Source: Acholeplasmatales bacterium
Lineage (GTDB): Bacteria > Bacillota_I > Bacilli_A > Acholeplasmatales > Anaeroplasmataceae
Length of the DNA: 49,075 nt
NCBI GenBank assembly: GCA_017462645.1
Contig: JAFTQR010000031.1
Location: 1 to 49,075 of the forward strand
Direction of reading: 5' to 3'
Position numbers and translations under genes: made by a program. Numbering within the stretch: position 1 is the stretch's first letter; every line of letters starts with the position of its first letter. Shown here piece after piece: positions 35,549 through 44,811 of this stretch. The notes under the pieces were generated by a model. The model searched no databases, was not told the origin of the DNA, and saw only the letters and a list, made by a program, of their open reading frames with translations.

Positions 35549-36316
35549 TTATTTCTTTGTGATTGTTATTGGTAAATCAGCCATGCCATCTGAGCCATCA
35601 ACAAGCATTACACCATAAATATATGTTGTTCCTGCAGTAGCTTCAAATGAATATTTAAAATTATCCTCTTCTCCAGTACCATTTACAGCTCTTTGTTTAA
35701 TATAGCTACCATCTGAATTAAATTCATGTAATGCAGGTAATTGAGGGAATGCTGAATTTACATCATATACAGATTCAATTTCATATGTTGCAGCCTCTGC
35801 AGCTGTAAATGTGAAATATTGTACGCCTGATTTTCCAGTGTTTTCAATATATAAAAATTGCATACCTTCATTAAATGTATATGGTGAAGCGATTGAACCA
35901 TCACCAGTAACTTCATTTAATTTAACTAAATTAATAGTAATTTGCATATTGTTATCATCTGATTTATATAAATTAGGATTATAACTATAGCCAGCAGGCA
36001 TTGAAGCCTCTGTAACATGAACAATATAATCTTTACCCTTATTTAAATCAGGATTTTTAGCAACACCATTTTCATCTGTTGCGATAGCATTAAAGCATAC
36101 CTCACCTATACACCATTGAACCATTACCTCTTTTACTGGTGATCCATCAGGATATAAAACTGTAGCTGAAAAGCCATCATATTCATCTACTGATGGTTGA
36201 ATAGATTCAGAAGGATTTGTATTAGATGGTTCAGTTTTATCTTCATTACCACCACATGAAGCTAAGCTAAATAAGCCTGCAAATATAGCACCTGCAATTA
36301 ATAATTGTTTTTTCAT
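35549..36316 (-). CDS. Lipoprotein with carboxypeptidase-regulatory-like domain
   Basis: The 255-residue protein has lipobox LASC (Cys 21) and a polar linker (EPSNTNPSESIQPS). A beta-sandwich begins near residue 50 (FSATVLYPDGSPVKEVMVQW) and runs to MPAGYSYNPNLYKSDDNN; such YPDGSPV-type starts are typical of carboxypeptidase regulatory-like folds. A second beta-rich domain (about residues 140-255) follows. The protein is a paralog of the 474-residue lipoprotein at 38862-40286 (shared YxYNPN-hydrophobic-YK). No enzyme motif is present; a binding role is possible. Confidence 0.78.
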   Translation of the reverse strand: MKKQLLIAGAIFAGLFSLASCGGNEDKTEPSNTNPSESIQPSVDEYDGFSATVLYPDGSPVKEVMVQWCIGEVCFNAIATDENGVAKNPDLNKGKDYIVHVTEASMPAGYSYNPNLYKSDDNNMQITINLVKLNEVTGDGSIASPYTFNEGMQFLYIENTGKSGVQYFTFTAAEAATYEIESVYDVNSAFPQLPALHEFNSDGSYIKQRAVNGTGEEDNFKYSFEATAGTTYIYGVMLVDGSDGMADLPITITKK

Positions 36317-36347
36317 AAATAAATACTCCTTATAATATATTGTCTAT

Positions 36348-36376
36348 ATTTTACTATTTTATGTAATAAAATGCAA
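36348..36376 (-). promoter_or_regulatory. Promoter of the 255-residue lipoprotein
   Basis: TTGCAT (36371-36376), a 17-bp spacer and TAAAAT (36348-36353) on the minus strand. Confidence 0.65.
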
Positions 36377-36390
36377 TATTTGAATAAAAG

Positions 36391-36418
36391 AAAAAGAGAT
36401 GCAAGCATCTCTTTTAAA
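36391..36418 (-). terminator. Terminator of the 734-residue lipoprotein
   Basis: AAAGAGATGC and GCATCTCTTT pair, and TTCTTTTATT follows on the minus strand. Confidence 0.8.
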
Positions 36419-36425
36419 TATACTA

Positions 36426-38630
36426 TTAAGCAGTAAATACAGCAGCAGCTTGAGTTTCACCATCAATAATTGTACATGTAATAGTTCCATCAGCATTTAA
36501 AGTTGCAGTATTATCTACTAAGAATGATTCATACATTGCTGAAACAACAAATGTAATTGTATATGAACCATCGCCATTATCAGTTACTTCATATTCAAAA
36601 TCAGGGTAACCATAACCGATTGCACCATAACCAGTACCATCACCATTGAAATTTAATTGATATGGCCAGCCATTAGCATCAGAAATATCACTTATATATT
36701 GACCACTTAACATAGAAGCTAAAGTCCACTTAGCTAAAGTCATATTCATAGTATTACCATAAGCATTTACTAATGATGCAGTAATATTAAAGTTAGAATC
36801 AAATCCTAATGTTACATCTGAAACTGAACCATCAGTATTTGTTGTAGTAATAGTATTAGTTGTAGCATCATATGCATAATTTAAAGTCTTTTCTACAGCA
36901 CCAGTAAGTACAACTGTACCATTTGCAGCGCCCTCAGAAGCAGGTGTAAATTCGAAGTTATAAACTGTACCATAGAAGTTATATGTATACTTACCATTTA
37001 AGATTTCAGCACAATTTGGAGCTTCAACTACATTAATAGTTAATGTATTAGTTACATTAGTATCTGCAGTTGATGTTAATACTAACTTATAAGTACCAAC
37101 AGCAGTTGCCTTAAATTCATAGCATTCATAATAGCCATCTAATAATGCAGATGTAATTGTAGCATTATCTGTAGCTTCTTCTAATGCTAATGTAAAGCCT
37201 TCAATTGTATTATCAGGAATACCTGCTGATAAATAGATTGGAGAATTAACATAAACATTTAATTCAGTTTCAGTAACTTGAACTTCACTATATCCCCAGT
37301 CACCCTTTTGATATTGTGTAAACCAAATTTCAGTTGGAGCAGGCATTTCAACTACAACTTTGAATGTAATTGAATATGCTTGAGAAGAAATTGTTACATC
37401 ATAAGTACCAGCTTCTTGACCTTGAAGTGAATAACCACTCCAAGAACCAAAATATAAGCCTGATTCTTCACCAAGTTCATTTGTATAAGTACATTGTAAT
37501 TGATCGATATCTGCGCTTGCAGTTGTTGGAACAGCATTTACTAAATTGAATACTAATCTATTATCATATCCAGCACCAATTGTATATTCTGTATCAGCAG
37601 TTACAATATTACCATCTTGATCTTGTAAATCAAATGATGTGAAGCATAAATCCTCAGCTTTATAATTATTAACAGCAGTTCTTTCACCTACTTCTTGCGT
37701 AAATACACAATCAGCAGCAGTGTATTGATCTACACCTTCATTAACAGTATAGCTACCATCTTCATTTTCAGTCCATGTTGGAACAAATGAGTCAGATTCA
37801 GAATCATATTCTGGAGCATAATATTTAGCAGCAATTGTTAAAGACTTAATATAATCGCTTTCACCAATAATAATATCAACAGATGTTTGATATAAATATG
37901 ATGAACCATATTCATTTGTATATACAGTTTCATATGCAAAATTAATTACATACTTTTCACCTTCATTTGTTGATTCAACAATTGATTCAGTGATTTCAAT
38001 TTCATTATCAAGTAAATATTCATATAAACCTAACGCTAAATCTTCAGGTCCATAATATTTTTCACCATATGAGAATGCTGATAACTCATATCCTAATACA
38101 TTTAATTCACTATATTCATAAACTTCATTTGTTGAATAACTATCAACTTGTACAGCAAATGGAGCACCATTACTATCAATTGAATAATGATAAGAATAAT
38201 TTTCATTTGAATAAGTAAAGTAATTATCACCAAATGCGTAAGTATTAGTTGTCATATCATAATTATTTACAACTGTACCACCTGAAATTGTACCAGCTTG
38301 ATCATATGCAGCAGTAATAGTTTCATAAACATCTAAAACTACTGGCTCTGATGGAGTTGGAGTCGGAGTTGGAGTTACCGGCTCTGTTGGAGTTGGTGTT
38401 GGAGTCGGAGTTGGGTCAACAACCGTATCACTTGGAGTTGGTGTTGGAGTCTCTGTTGGAGTCTCTTCCGGTGTTTGAGTCGGTGTTGGAGTTGGAGTTT
38501 GCTCCGGTGTTTGAGTCGGAGTCGGTGTTGCTTCAGGTGTAGTTGTAGTTTCTGAATCACCACCACATGAAGCTAATGTTAATGCAGCAGCAGCTGCAAA
38601 TAATCCAAAAAATAATTGTTTTTTCTTCAT
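36426..38630 (-). CDS. Large lipoprotein with Thr/Pro linker and Ig-like domains
   Basis: The 734-residue protein has lipobox LASC (Cys 22), then a Thr/Pro-rich spacer of about 75 residues (TPTPTPT blocks) that can hold the rest away from the membrane. The remainder is beta-rich; stretches such as YSITFKVVVEMPAPTEIWFT and NTLTINVVEAP look like bacterial Ig-like repeats, and the C-terminal part has two lipocalin-like or similar units (ILNGKYTYNFYGTVYNF and LSGQYISDI). I chose ATG 38630 because it begins the signal peptide; an upstream start at 38660 adds ten charged residues. Surface binding is a guess; no enzyme motif is visible. Confidence 0.8.
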   Translation of the reverse strand: MKKKQLFFGLFAAAAALTLASCGGDSETTTTPEATPTPTQTPEQTPTPTPTQTPEETPTETPTPTPSDTVVDPTPTPTPTPTEPVTPTPTPTPSEPVVLDVYETITAAYDQAGTISGGTVVNNYDMTTNTYAFGDNYFTYSNENYSYHYSIDSNGAPFAVQVDSYSTNEVYEYSELNVLGYELSAFSYGEKYYGPEDLALGLYEYLLDNEIEITESIVESTNEGEKYVINFAYETVYTNEYGSSYLYQTSVDIIIGESDYIKSLTIAAKYYAPEYDSESDSFVPTWTENEDGSYTVNEGVDQYTAADCVFTQEVGERTAVNNYKAEDLCFTSFDLQDQDGNIVTADTEYTIGAGYDNRLVFNLVNAVPTTASADIDQLQCTYTNELGEESGLYFGSWSGYSLQGQEAGTYDVTISSQAYSITFKVVVEMPAPTEIWFTQYQKGDWGYSEVQVTETELNVYVNSPIYLSAGIPDNTIEGFTLALEEATDNATITSALLDGYYECYEFKATAVGTYKLVLTSTADTNVTNTLTINVVEAPNCAEILNGKYTYNFYGTVYNFEFTPASEGAANGTVVLTGAVEKTLNYAYDATTNTITTTNTDGSVSDVTLGFDSNFNITASLVNAYGNTMNMTLAKWTLASMLSGQYISDISDANGWPYQLNFNGDGTGYGAIGYGYPDFEYEVTDNGDGSYTITFVVSAMYESFLVDNTATLNADGTITCTIIDGETQAAAVFTA

Positions 38631-38696
38631 ACTATCTATTTCCTCTCTAAAAATTGACATCTATTAACTTTTATTGTAATAGATTATTATGTTATA

Positions 38697-38724
38697 ATTA
38701 TACCACTTTATGAATATAATTCAA
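38697..38724 (-). promoter_or_regulatory. Promoter of the 734-residue lipoprotein
   Basis: TTGAAT (38719-38724), a 16-bp spacer and TATAAT (38697-38702) on the minus strand, followed by a leader of about 60 bases. Confidence 0.65.
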
Positions 38725-38762
38725 GAAAAAATTCAACATTTTTTGCAAATGTTGAATTTTAT
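38725..38762 (-). terminator. Terminator of the MoxR operon
   Basis: AAATTCAACATTT and AAATGTTGAATTT form a 13-bp stem around a 5-nt loop; TTTC follows on the minus strand. It lies about 100 bases after the last gene (474-residue lipoprotein); the intervening bases are AT-rich without a gene. Confidence 0.75.
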
Positions 38763-38861
38763 TTTTATTAAATTTTAATTTTTATTTGAAAAATTTATTT
38801 TTAGAAAATTAAATTGAATTTTATTCAAGTAACGTTGTGTTTTGTGAATAATATTCGTTAT

Positions 38862-40286
38862 CTAATTATTGCTAGGATAATAATATCCGCACGCAAATAG
38901 CCATTGATCATCCTCTTTTGCATATACACCACAAGTTTCTACAAAGCCCATACCATCTCTAAATAAACGCTGAGAAACACTAAATTTTTGTAAGAAATCC
39001 TTTAATTCTGGTGTAACATAGCAAACACCATCAGAATTACAATATGCAGCATAATAAATTTCAATAAATTCCTTATAGTTTTCAGTACCATTTGATACAG
39101 TTAAATTTTTATTACCATGGCTTTCAATTAAATTTAATGATTCCTCATAATATGCACATGGCTTAGTGATTTTAGCACATAATATAGGACCATCTAATGT
39201 TTGATAATGCCAAAATTGATCCTCTTCATTAAACACATAATCAGCACCATCTAAAATACCTGTTTCGCTATTAGTAACTGTTCCATAATAGTTACCATAT
39301 CCACCATCAGTATTATAATATAAATAATTAGAATCATAATCAGGAGTTTTTGAACTATAAACTCTTTGATCCTCAGGAATCATTAAAGTTGATACAATTC
39401 CTTCATATTCATATTCTGTTAAATAAGTAATTGTAAAATCAATATTAATAGGATATTGATCAATTTTACTAACACCCTTTATACCAAATGTGTATACAGA
39501 TGAAACCATCTCTTGATATAGCTTAACAGTATATTTAAAGTTTTTAGTATATCCATTTTTGGCTTCATAGCCACCAGTATCAATAGTTTCTGGTGTTTCA
39601 ACCTTATATTGAGATGTACCAGCATGATAATCAATCTTTGGATTTACTGTATCCTCATAAATATTAACCATTGATTCAATTATATAAACACCTGGTTCAG
39701 TTGGAGCATATTCTATGTATTCAATATCAGTTGCACTTGTTATTGTAGCTCGATATGTACCGGTTTTTGTAATTTCATGGGCATCATATAAGCCACTACC
39801 TGTTGCCGTTCTGCCAAAATTTGTTATTTTATGTAGTTCAATTTCAATATTTCTATTATCAATATTTGTTTTATAAATATTAGGATTATATGTGTATACT
39901 GTTCTTCCGCTTCCTTCAGGAACACCTGTTAAATATACATCAAATTCTCCATCTAAATTTAAGATAGACGCAACATTATTTTCATCAAATTTTGATTTAT
40001 ACATTTCATGTCCATTTGTCCATACAGCCTCAAGCTCACCCATTTCCATTACTTGTTTATTATAAGTAACAGTAACAGTATATTCTACATCCTCAGTACC
40101 TGTTGAATCATTACCTGATGGAGTTGAATCAGAAGGCTTAACAGATGGTTCTGTAGAAGGCTTATTACTAATATCAACGCTAGGTGTTTCTACTGGTTTA
40201 ACATTAACTACCTCAGCATCACCACAAGACACAAGAGAAAAAATACATAAAAATGTTAATATAAATAATATAATTTTATTTTTCAT
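38862..40286 (-). CDS. Lipoprotein at the end of the MoxR/vWA operon
   Basis: The 474-residue protein has lipobox LVSC (Cys 21), a Ser/Pro/Thr linker (about residues 35-65) and a beta-sandwich region (YTVTVTYNKQVMEMGELEA to TYNPNIYKTNIDNRNIEIE) that is homologous to the 255-residue lipoprotein. A second shared region follows (GVYIIESMVNI against ATYEIESVYDV). The C-terminal 150 residues (HYQTLDGPILCAKITKPC to FACGYYYPSNN) are unique and rich in Tyr and Cys. It starts 12 bases after the vWA gene, so it belongs to that operon. Function is unknown. Confidence 0.78.
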   Translation of the reverse strand: MKNKIILFILTFLCIFSLVSCGDAEVVNVKPVETPSVDISNKPSTEPSVKPSDSTPSGNDSTGTEDVEYTVTVTYNKQVMEMGELEAVWTNGHEMYKSKFDENNVASILNLDGEFDVYLTGVPEGSGRTVYTYNPNIYKTNIDNRNIEIELHKITNFGRTATGSGLYDAHEITKTGTYRATITSATDIEYIEYAPTEPGVYIIESMVNIYEDTVNPKIDYHAGTSQYKVETPETIDTGGYEAKNGYTKNFKYTVKLYQEMVSSVYTFGIKGVSKIDQYPINIDFTITYLTEYEYEGIVSTLMIPEDQRVYSSKTPDYDSNYLYYNTDGGYGNYYGTVTNSETGILDGADYVFNEEDQFWHYQTLDGPILCAKITKPCAYYEESLNLIESHGNKNLTVSNGTENYKEFIEIYYAAYCNSDGVCYVTPELKDFLQKFSVSQRLFRDGMGFVETCGVYAKEDDQWLFACGYYYPSNN

Positions 40287-40298
40287 ATTCTTCCTCCC

Positions 40299-42161
40299 TT
40301 ATCTTTTCTTAAATCTAAATAATGTTTTAATATCATTCCATTTAAGCTTTCTTACAATAATATCTAAAACAAATAATACAACACAAATAATCATAAAGAC
40401 ATTTGTAAAATCATAAATATATGTTTCAACATATGAATTATTATTTTCTAATTTTAATTTACCGTTTTCAGAAACCTCACCATTATTATTAATCATAAAG
40501 TATAAATCAGAAACCTGATAATCCTCAAATGAATTATACTCTGATAAATATGATAATGTATATGTGTAGCTATCAGTATATTCCTTATTACCAAGAGTAT
40601 ATGATAAATTAAATTCATAATTACCTACACTTGAGCAATCAATAGTTGCAACATAATTTTTAGAATCAAATATTAGCTCAATATCCTCACTATTACCCTC
40701 TGGATACTCTACATTTAAAATAAGCTTTGAGCCAACATTCAAGCTTGGTGCAGTTACAATTACATCTAAGCTAGTACCATTTTGCTTTGTATTCAATATA
40801 AATGGTGAATCAATTCTTTCATTTGGAATGTTTGTTTTACCACTATTAATTAATAATGCTTCTCCTGTTGTGCCTGCTAACCAATTAGCAGTCCATTCAC
40901 TAGATATATCACTTGAGAATGATGCAACATTACCTTCACCATAATTCCAATAAGCATAAATTGGTACATCAAATTCCTTGTTATCCTTATTTACATAATG
41001 TGATGATAAAACTACATTAGCACTAGATTTTGGAGTACTAAAATAGTAACCATTTAATACTGGTAATGACACAATGCCATTTAAAACATCATCCTTAGAA
41101 ATTTTAATATCAACATTAAAATTACCCTTTTCTATTACTGTATCAGTAATATCATCAGCAATATCATTAATTATAACGTCCTTTACGTCATCTAAATCCT
41201 TAGCAAAATAGTAATTACCTCCACCTATTTCTGCAATATCAGTCATTAAATTAACTGCTTTATAATCATCACAGCCTGTATTTAAGGTAGAAATGGTAAT
41301 ATTTTGTGCAGCAATTTCCTCTGCCATTTTTCTTTCATTATATGTTTCTGTACTATATGGTAAGCCATCAGATAGGATAAACATTTCTCTATAATAATTT
41401 GCATATGGTGTTAGCATTTTCTTAGCCTGCTGCATACCATGATATAAATATGTACCATTTTGCATTTCAATGCTATTAATTCTTTCAATTATAGATTCTT
41501 TATTTGAAACAGTAGTTATAGGCTGAACAACCTGTATTTCTCCTGCAAAGCCAATTACAGTTACTAAATCATCTTCCTCTAAATAATCTAGTAATTGTAT
41601 AGCAGCCTCTTTAGCCATTATATATCTTTCAAGGTTTTCCATACTTCTTGAAATATCTAGCACAATAGCTACTACCTTTGTTTCTGTTTCATTATTACCA
41701 TAATTAACTGGTAGCATATTACTTAATTGAGTTAAATTATCATTTTTAATTTCTTCATTTGATTGAATATAAGTATTACCTAATGTAATTAAGCTCTTTC
41801 CAAATTTAGACACTAGAGTATCAATACTACTTAAGAATAAAGTAGGATTTTCTATATCCTCTGCTACGTTTAAATTAGATAAAACGAATGTATCATAATC
41901 ACATAGCTGTTCAATTGTAAATGGAACATTTTTATTATTAGCATCTACAATAATAGTATCTAAATCATATGTATTGCCATATAAAGCTTCTGCATAAGCT
42001 TTATCAGCCTTTTTAGCAGATACAAATAGCATTTTTGGTTGACTTGTTACATTTTGCTTAAACTGCATTACATTATTTAAGCCTGATGTATCATTTGAAA
42101 CTAATAGCTCAACACGATAATTATAATTACCTGATTCAGCTGTATTTAAGTCAAAATTCAC
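40299..42161 (-). CDS. C-terminal part of a split vWA membrane protein
   Basis: This reading frame (620 residues from a GTG at 42161) is the rest of the gene that begins at 42938. It contains a glutamine-amidotransferase-like region (KMLFVSAKKADKAYAEALYG), a vWA domain with the MIDAS motif DISRS in AIVLDISRSMENL and ILSDGLPYS, a beta-rich region and a C-terminal membrane helix. Forty codons without a stop connect 42161 back to the TAA at 42284-42282, in the same frame as the first part. It lacks its own signal and has no convincing ribosome site, so separate translation is doubtful. Confidence 0.7.
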   Translation of the reverse strand: MNFDLNTAESGNYNYRVELLVSNDTSGLNNVMQFKQNVTSQPKMLFVSAKKADKAYAEALYGNTYDLDTIIVDANNKNVPFTIEQLCDYDTFVLSNLNVAEDIENPTLFLSSIDTLVSKFGKSLITLGNTYIQSNEEIKNDNLTQLSNMLPVNYGNNETETKVVAIVLDISRSMENLERYIMAKEAAIQLLDYLEEDDLVTVIGFAGEIQVVQPITTVSNKESIIERINSIEMQNGTYLYHGMQQAKKMLTPYANYYREMFILSDGLPYSTETYNERKMAEEIAAQNITISTLNTGCDDYKAVNLMTDIAEIGGGNYYFAKDLDDVKDVIINDIADDITDTVIEKGNFNVDIKISKDDVLNGIVSLPVLNGYYFSTPKSSANVVLSSHYVNKDNKEFDVPIYAYWNYGEGNVASFSSDISSEWTANWLAGTTGEALLINSGKTNIPNERIDSPFILNTKQNGTSLDVIVTAPSLNVGSKLILNVEYPEGNSEDIELIFDSKNYVATIDCSSVGNYEFNLSYTLGNKEYTDSYTYTLSYLSEYNSFEDYQVSDLYFMINNNGEVSENGKLKLENNNSYVETYIYDFTNVFMIICVVLFVLDIIVRKLKWNDIKTLFRFKKR

Positions 42162-42281
42162 AACATTAAACCCTTTTGTAAAACTTTCAGCCTTTGTAGA
42201 AACAAGTTCATTATTCTTATATAGCTTTAAATATCCTGAAGATTTTTCTTTATTATTAGATTGAACTAAAACCTTTAATGC

Positions 42282-42938
42282 TTATTTTGAATTTAAAAAT
42301 ACATCATTTGTAAATTCAATTGAATTAATTTGTACCTCATTAATATTTTCATTAATATTATTATCTAAATAAATAGCATCAACATAAATATTATCAGCTA
42401 TCATTCCTTCTATTAAGCTAACTGTATTAGACTCATTAGTTTCTTTTCCATCTGTTATAATAACAATTCTTTTAATAACATCTTCTTCAAATAATGAGCT
42501 AGCATATTCTAATGCACTTACAATATTAGTTTCACTATTATCAACATTATTATCCTTTACTGTTTTAAAGCTATCACCTAGCTCTGTAGTGATTTCATAA
42601 TCCTTACCAAAGCAAATTACACCTAATTTTGAATTTTTAGGCATATCATCCTTAATAGTTTCAATATGATCATCAATCAAATCTAAATTATTATTTGATG
42701 AGTAGGAAACATCCGCTAAAACATAAATATTTGTTTCTGTCATTACCATTTCATATGTTGTTTTTGCAAAAACAAGAGTAATTAATAAACAAATAATAAT
42801 ATGGAAAATAAATGATGTTACATTATGCTTATTTATATTATCTCTTTTAACTGAGATAATGAATGGTATTATTACTATTAATAATAATGGAATACCTATT
42901 AATAATAGGAATGGATTATCGAAGTTGATATTGCTCAT
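42282..42938 (-). CDS. N-terminal part of a split vWA membrane protein
   Basis: From ATG 42938 (MSNINFDNPF) the frame gives 218 residues ending LNSK-TAA. It has two membrane helices near the N-terminus and a first vWA-like domain with VLADVSYSS (DxSxS) and IVIITDGKETN. The same frame continues after the TAA as ALKVLVQSNNKEKSSGYLKL into the downstream part. A gene of about 880 codons (42938-40299) without the TAA would match family architecture (helices, vWA, amidotransferase-like fold, vWA, helix). The start overlaps the 631-residue gene by 23 bases, and GGATGGTG lies upstream. Confidence 0.7.
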   Translation of the reverse strand: MSNINFDNPFLLLIGIPLLLIVIIPFIISVKRDNINKHNVTSFIFHIIICLLITLVFAKTTYEMVMTETNIYVLADVSYSSNNNLDLIDDHIETIKDDMPKNSKLGVICFGKDYEITTELGDSFKTVKDNNVDNSETNIVSALEYASSLFEEDVIKRIVIITDGKETNESNTVSLIEGMIADNIYVDAIYLDNNINENINEVQINSIEFTNDVFLNSK

Positions 42939-44811
42939 AACAATACACCATCCAATCCGCAACAAATACAATTGCTAATAAAATATAAACAAACATTAAA
43001 TTATCATAAATTCCATCACGATAATTCGTTTCAGCCTCTCCAGTAATTGTATATAAAGGAATTTCCTCTAATTTTATCTTTTCCTCTTCTGGAGATTGTA
43101 CAAAGATATTAAATATCTTCTCTTCATAATTACCTTCCTTCTCAGAACCGAAGGCAACCTTTAAAATATATGTTCCTGCTTCTGTTAAAACTAAATCACT
43201 AATATCTGTTTTAACATTCATATATGATAAATTACCAGATGGAGATATAGCTTTAATTGAAGTACAACCAGATAATACATTAACATTTAATGTATCACCT
43301 GCTACATAAATATTTTTTTCTAAAATTGGCGGCATTGAATATGATAATAAATTTTTGATTATTATTTGGAAATCATATTTAAACGCGAAATTAGTATCAT
43401 GAATACTAAATCCAAAGCCAGCCTGTCTTTGGCCATCATCATTAGAGCCAACAAAAATCATAGGTAAGCCATTAGCCTCATATATTGTTGTAAAATTAGC
43501 ACCTACACCATATGTAGTATAAGCATTAGTTATAAAATCCTCACCAATACATCCATCTGTAATAGATGTATATAATGATCCATAGCCATCCTTATATGTT
43601 ACATTAATATATTCTTCTAAATCTTCATATGTATCATGAACAATATAATCAATTCCATCAATTGTTTCAGTTAAATTAAATGTCCAAATTGAACCATCTG
43701 TAGGAATATATGAAGGATTATATGAATCAAAGATATATAAGCCATATCCAGATACTCTTCTTTCTAAAGTCTCAAATTCATCTATTGTAATTCTTGTAAC
43801 ATCATAATCTCCAGCCTGTTCAATTATTGATTTAAGCATGAATCCTGTATCACTTATTAATAAAATATCATTATCATTTTGCTTATCAAGATTATTAATG
43901 ATAAATTCATTATCCTCCATAAATGAATCTTCATTCTTAATTAATACTTTGATTTGATTATATGTTTCAACCTCAGGTAATTCAAAGCTAAATGGCATTA
44001 ATTCATTTGATATTGCTTGAATATCAATGCTTTGCACAAACATATCATCAATAAATAACTCAACTGTTAAGTTTGAATCAATATCATATGATTTTACATT
44101 ACCTGATATTAAGGTTTTAATAATAGTTTCTTCATCAACCTTCTCAATTAATGTACTGATTTCAGTAGAGAGAACTCCAAAATTTTGGACATCCTCTGAA
44201 ACATTAACTAAATTAATATTAGTAACCTCATAATCCTTATCTGTGAATAAATAGCTTTGTAATGAGTTATTATTATTAAAATAATATTGTACATAAGCTA
44301 ATGTATCAATACAATCATTACTTAAATATGTTTTATCAACAGTATTTAAAAGCTCAACAGCCTTTTCTTCATTATCTAATGATTCATAAATTATAGTAGG
44401 CTCATCAGCTAAATATATTAGTGTATATGTACTACCATTATATGAATTATCAATCATGTTTTCGATTTTAGATTTTGCGATATCAAATCTAGTAGTACCA
44501 GATTGAACTGTATTCATACTTGCTGATCCATCTAAAATAAAACAATAATCTCTTGCCTCACCAGGCTTAACAATAACTGGGTGTGCAATAACTAAAGAAA
44601 TCAAAACTATTGTTAGAATTTGTAAAATTAAAGCAATAATACCAGCAAATTTTGAAATCTTTTTTCTCTTTTTAAGGAACTTTTCACTTAATCTCCAAAT
44701 ATATGTAGATGAAATAGTTTGTTCCATATATTTACTTTTTATAATATAGATGATTATTAGAATCGGAACACCAATTAAGCCTAATAATCCTAGAGGATAT
44801 AAAAATCTCAT
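42916..44811 (-). CDS. BatA-like vWA membrane protein
   Basis: The 631-residue protein starts with the BatA-type membrane region (two helices, about residues 4-24 and 54-80), then a vWA domain with the MIDAS-type motif DGSAS (FILDGSASMNT, about residue 92). An amidotransferase-like segment (ILLISDTGFMLKSIIEQAG), an Ig-like domain and a C-terminal helix (FVYILLAIVFVADWMVY) follow. The family works with MoxR AAA ATPases in envelope processes. Its ATG overlaps the DUF58 stop by four bases. Confidence 0.84.
   Translation of the reverse strand: MRFLYPLGLLGLIGVPILIIIYIIKSKYMEQTISSTYIWRLSEKFLKKRKKISKFAGIIALILQILTIVLISLVIAHPVIVKPGEARDYCFILDGSASMNTVQSGTTRFDIAKSKIENMIDNSYNGSTYTLIYLADEPTIIYESLDNEEKAVELLNTVDKTYLSNDCIDTLAYVQYYFNNNNSLQSYLFTDKDYEVTNINLVNVSEDVQNFGVLSTEISTLIEKVDEETIIKTLISGNVKSYDIDSNLTVELFIDDMFVQSIDIQAISNELMPFSFELPEVETYNQIKVLIKNEDSFMEDNEFIINNLDKQNDNDILLISDTGFMLKSIIEQAGDYDVTRITIDEFETLERRVSGYGLYIFDSYNPSYIPTDGSIWTFNLTETIDGIDYIVHDTYEDLEEYINVTYKDGYGSLYTSITDGCIGEDFITNAYTTYGVGANFTTIYEANGLPMIFVGSNDDGQRQAGFGFSIHDTNFAFKYDFQIIIKNLLSYSMPPILEKNIYVAGDTLNVNVLSGCTSIKAISPSGNLSYMNVKTDISDLVLTEAGTYILKVAFGSEKEGNYEEKIFNIFVQSPEEEKIKLEEIPLYTITGEAETNYRDGIYDNLMFVYILLAIVFVADWMVYCYEQYQLR

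Noticed and set aside
38340-38545. Possible CRISPR-like or minisatellite array
   Set aside because: The repeats are short, irregular codons of the Thr/Pro spacer in frame with the gene; there are no uniform repeats with unique spacers.
38351-38566. Long open frames on both strands in the Thr/Pro-coding region
   Set aside because: They arise from the short repeated codons of the lipoprotein spacer; composition is absurd (Leu/Glu- or Gln/His/Arg-rich) and there is no ribosome site.
42282-42284. Programmed read-through or recoding of TAA in the vWA gene
   Set aside because: The context AAA-TAA-GCA has no known read-through signal, and TAA is a normal stop throughout the window. A mutation or error is simpler.
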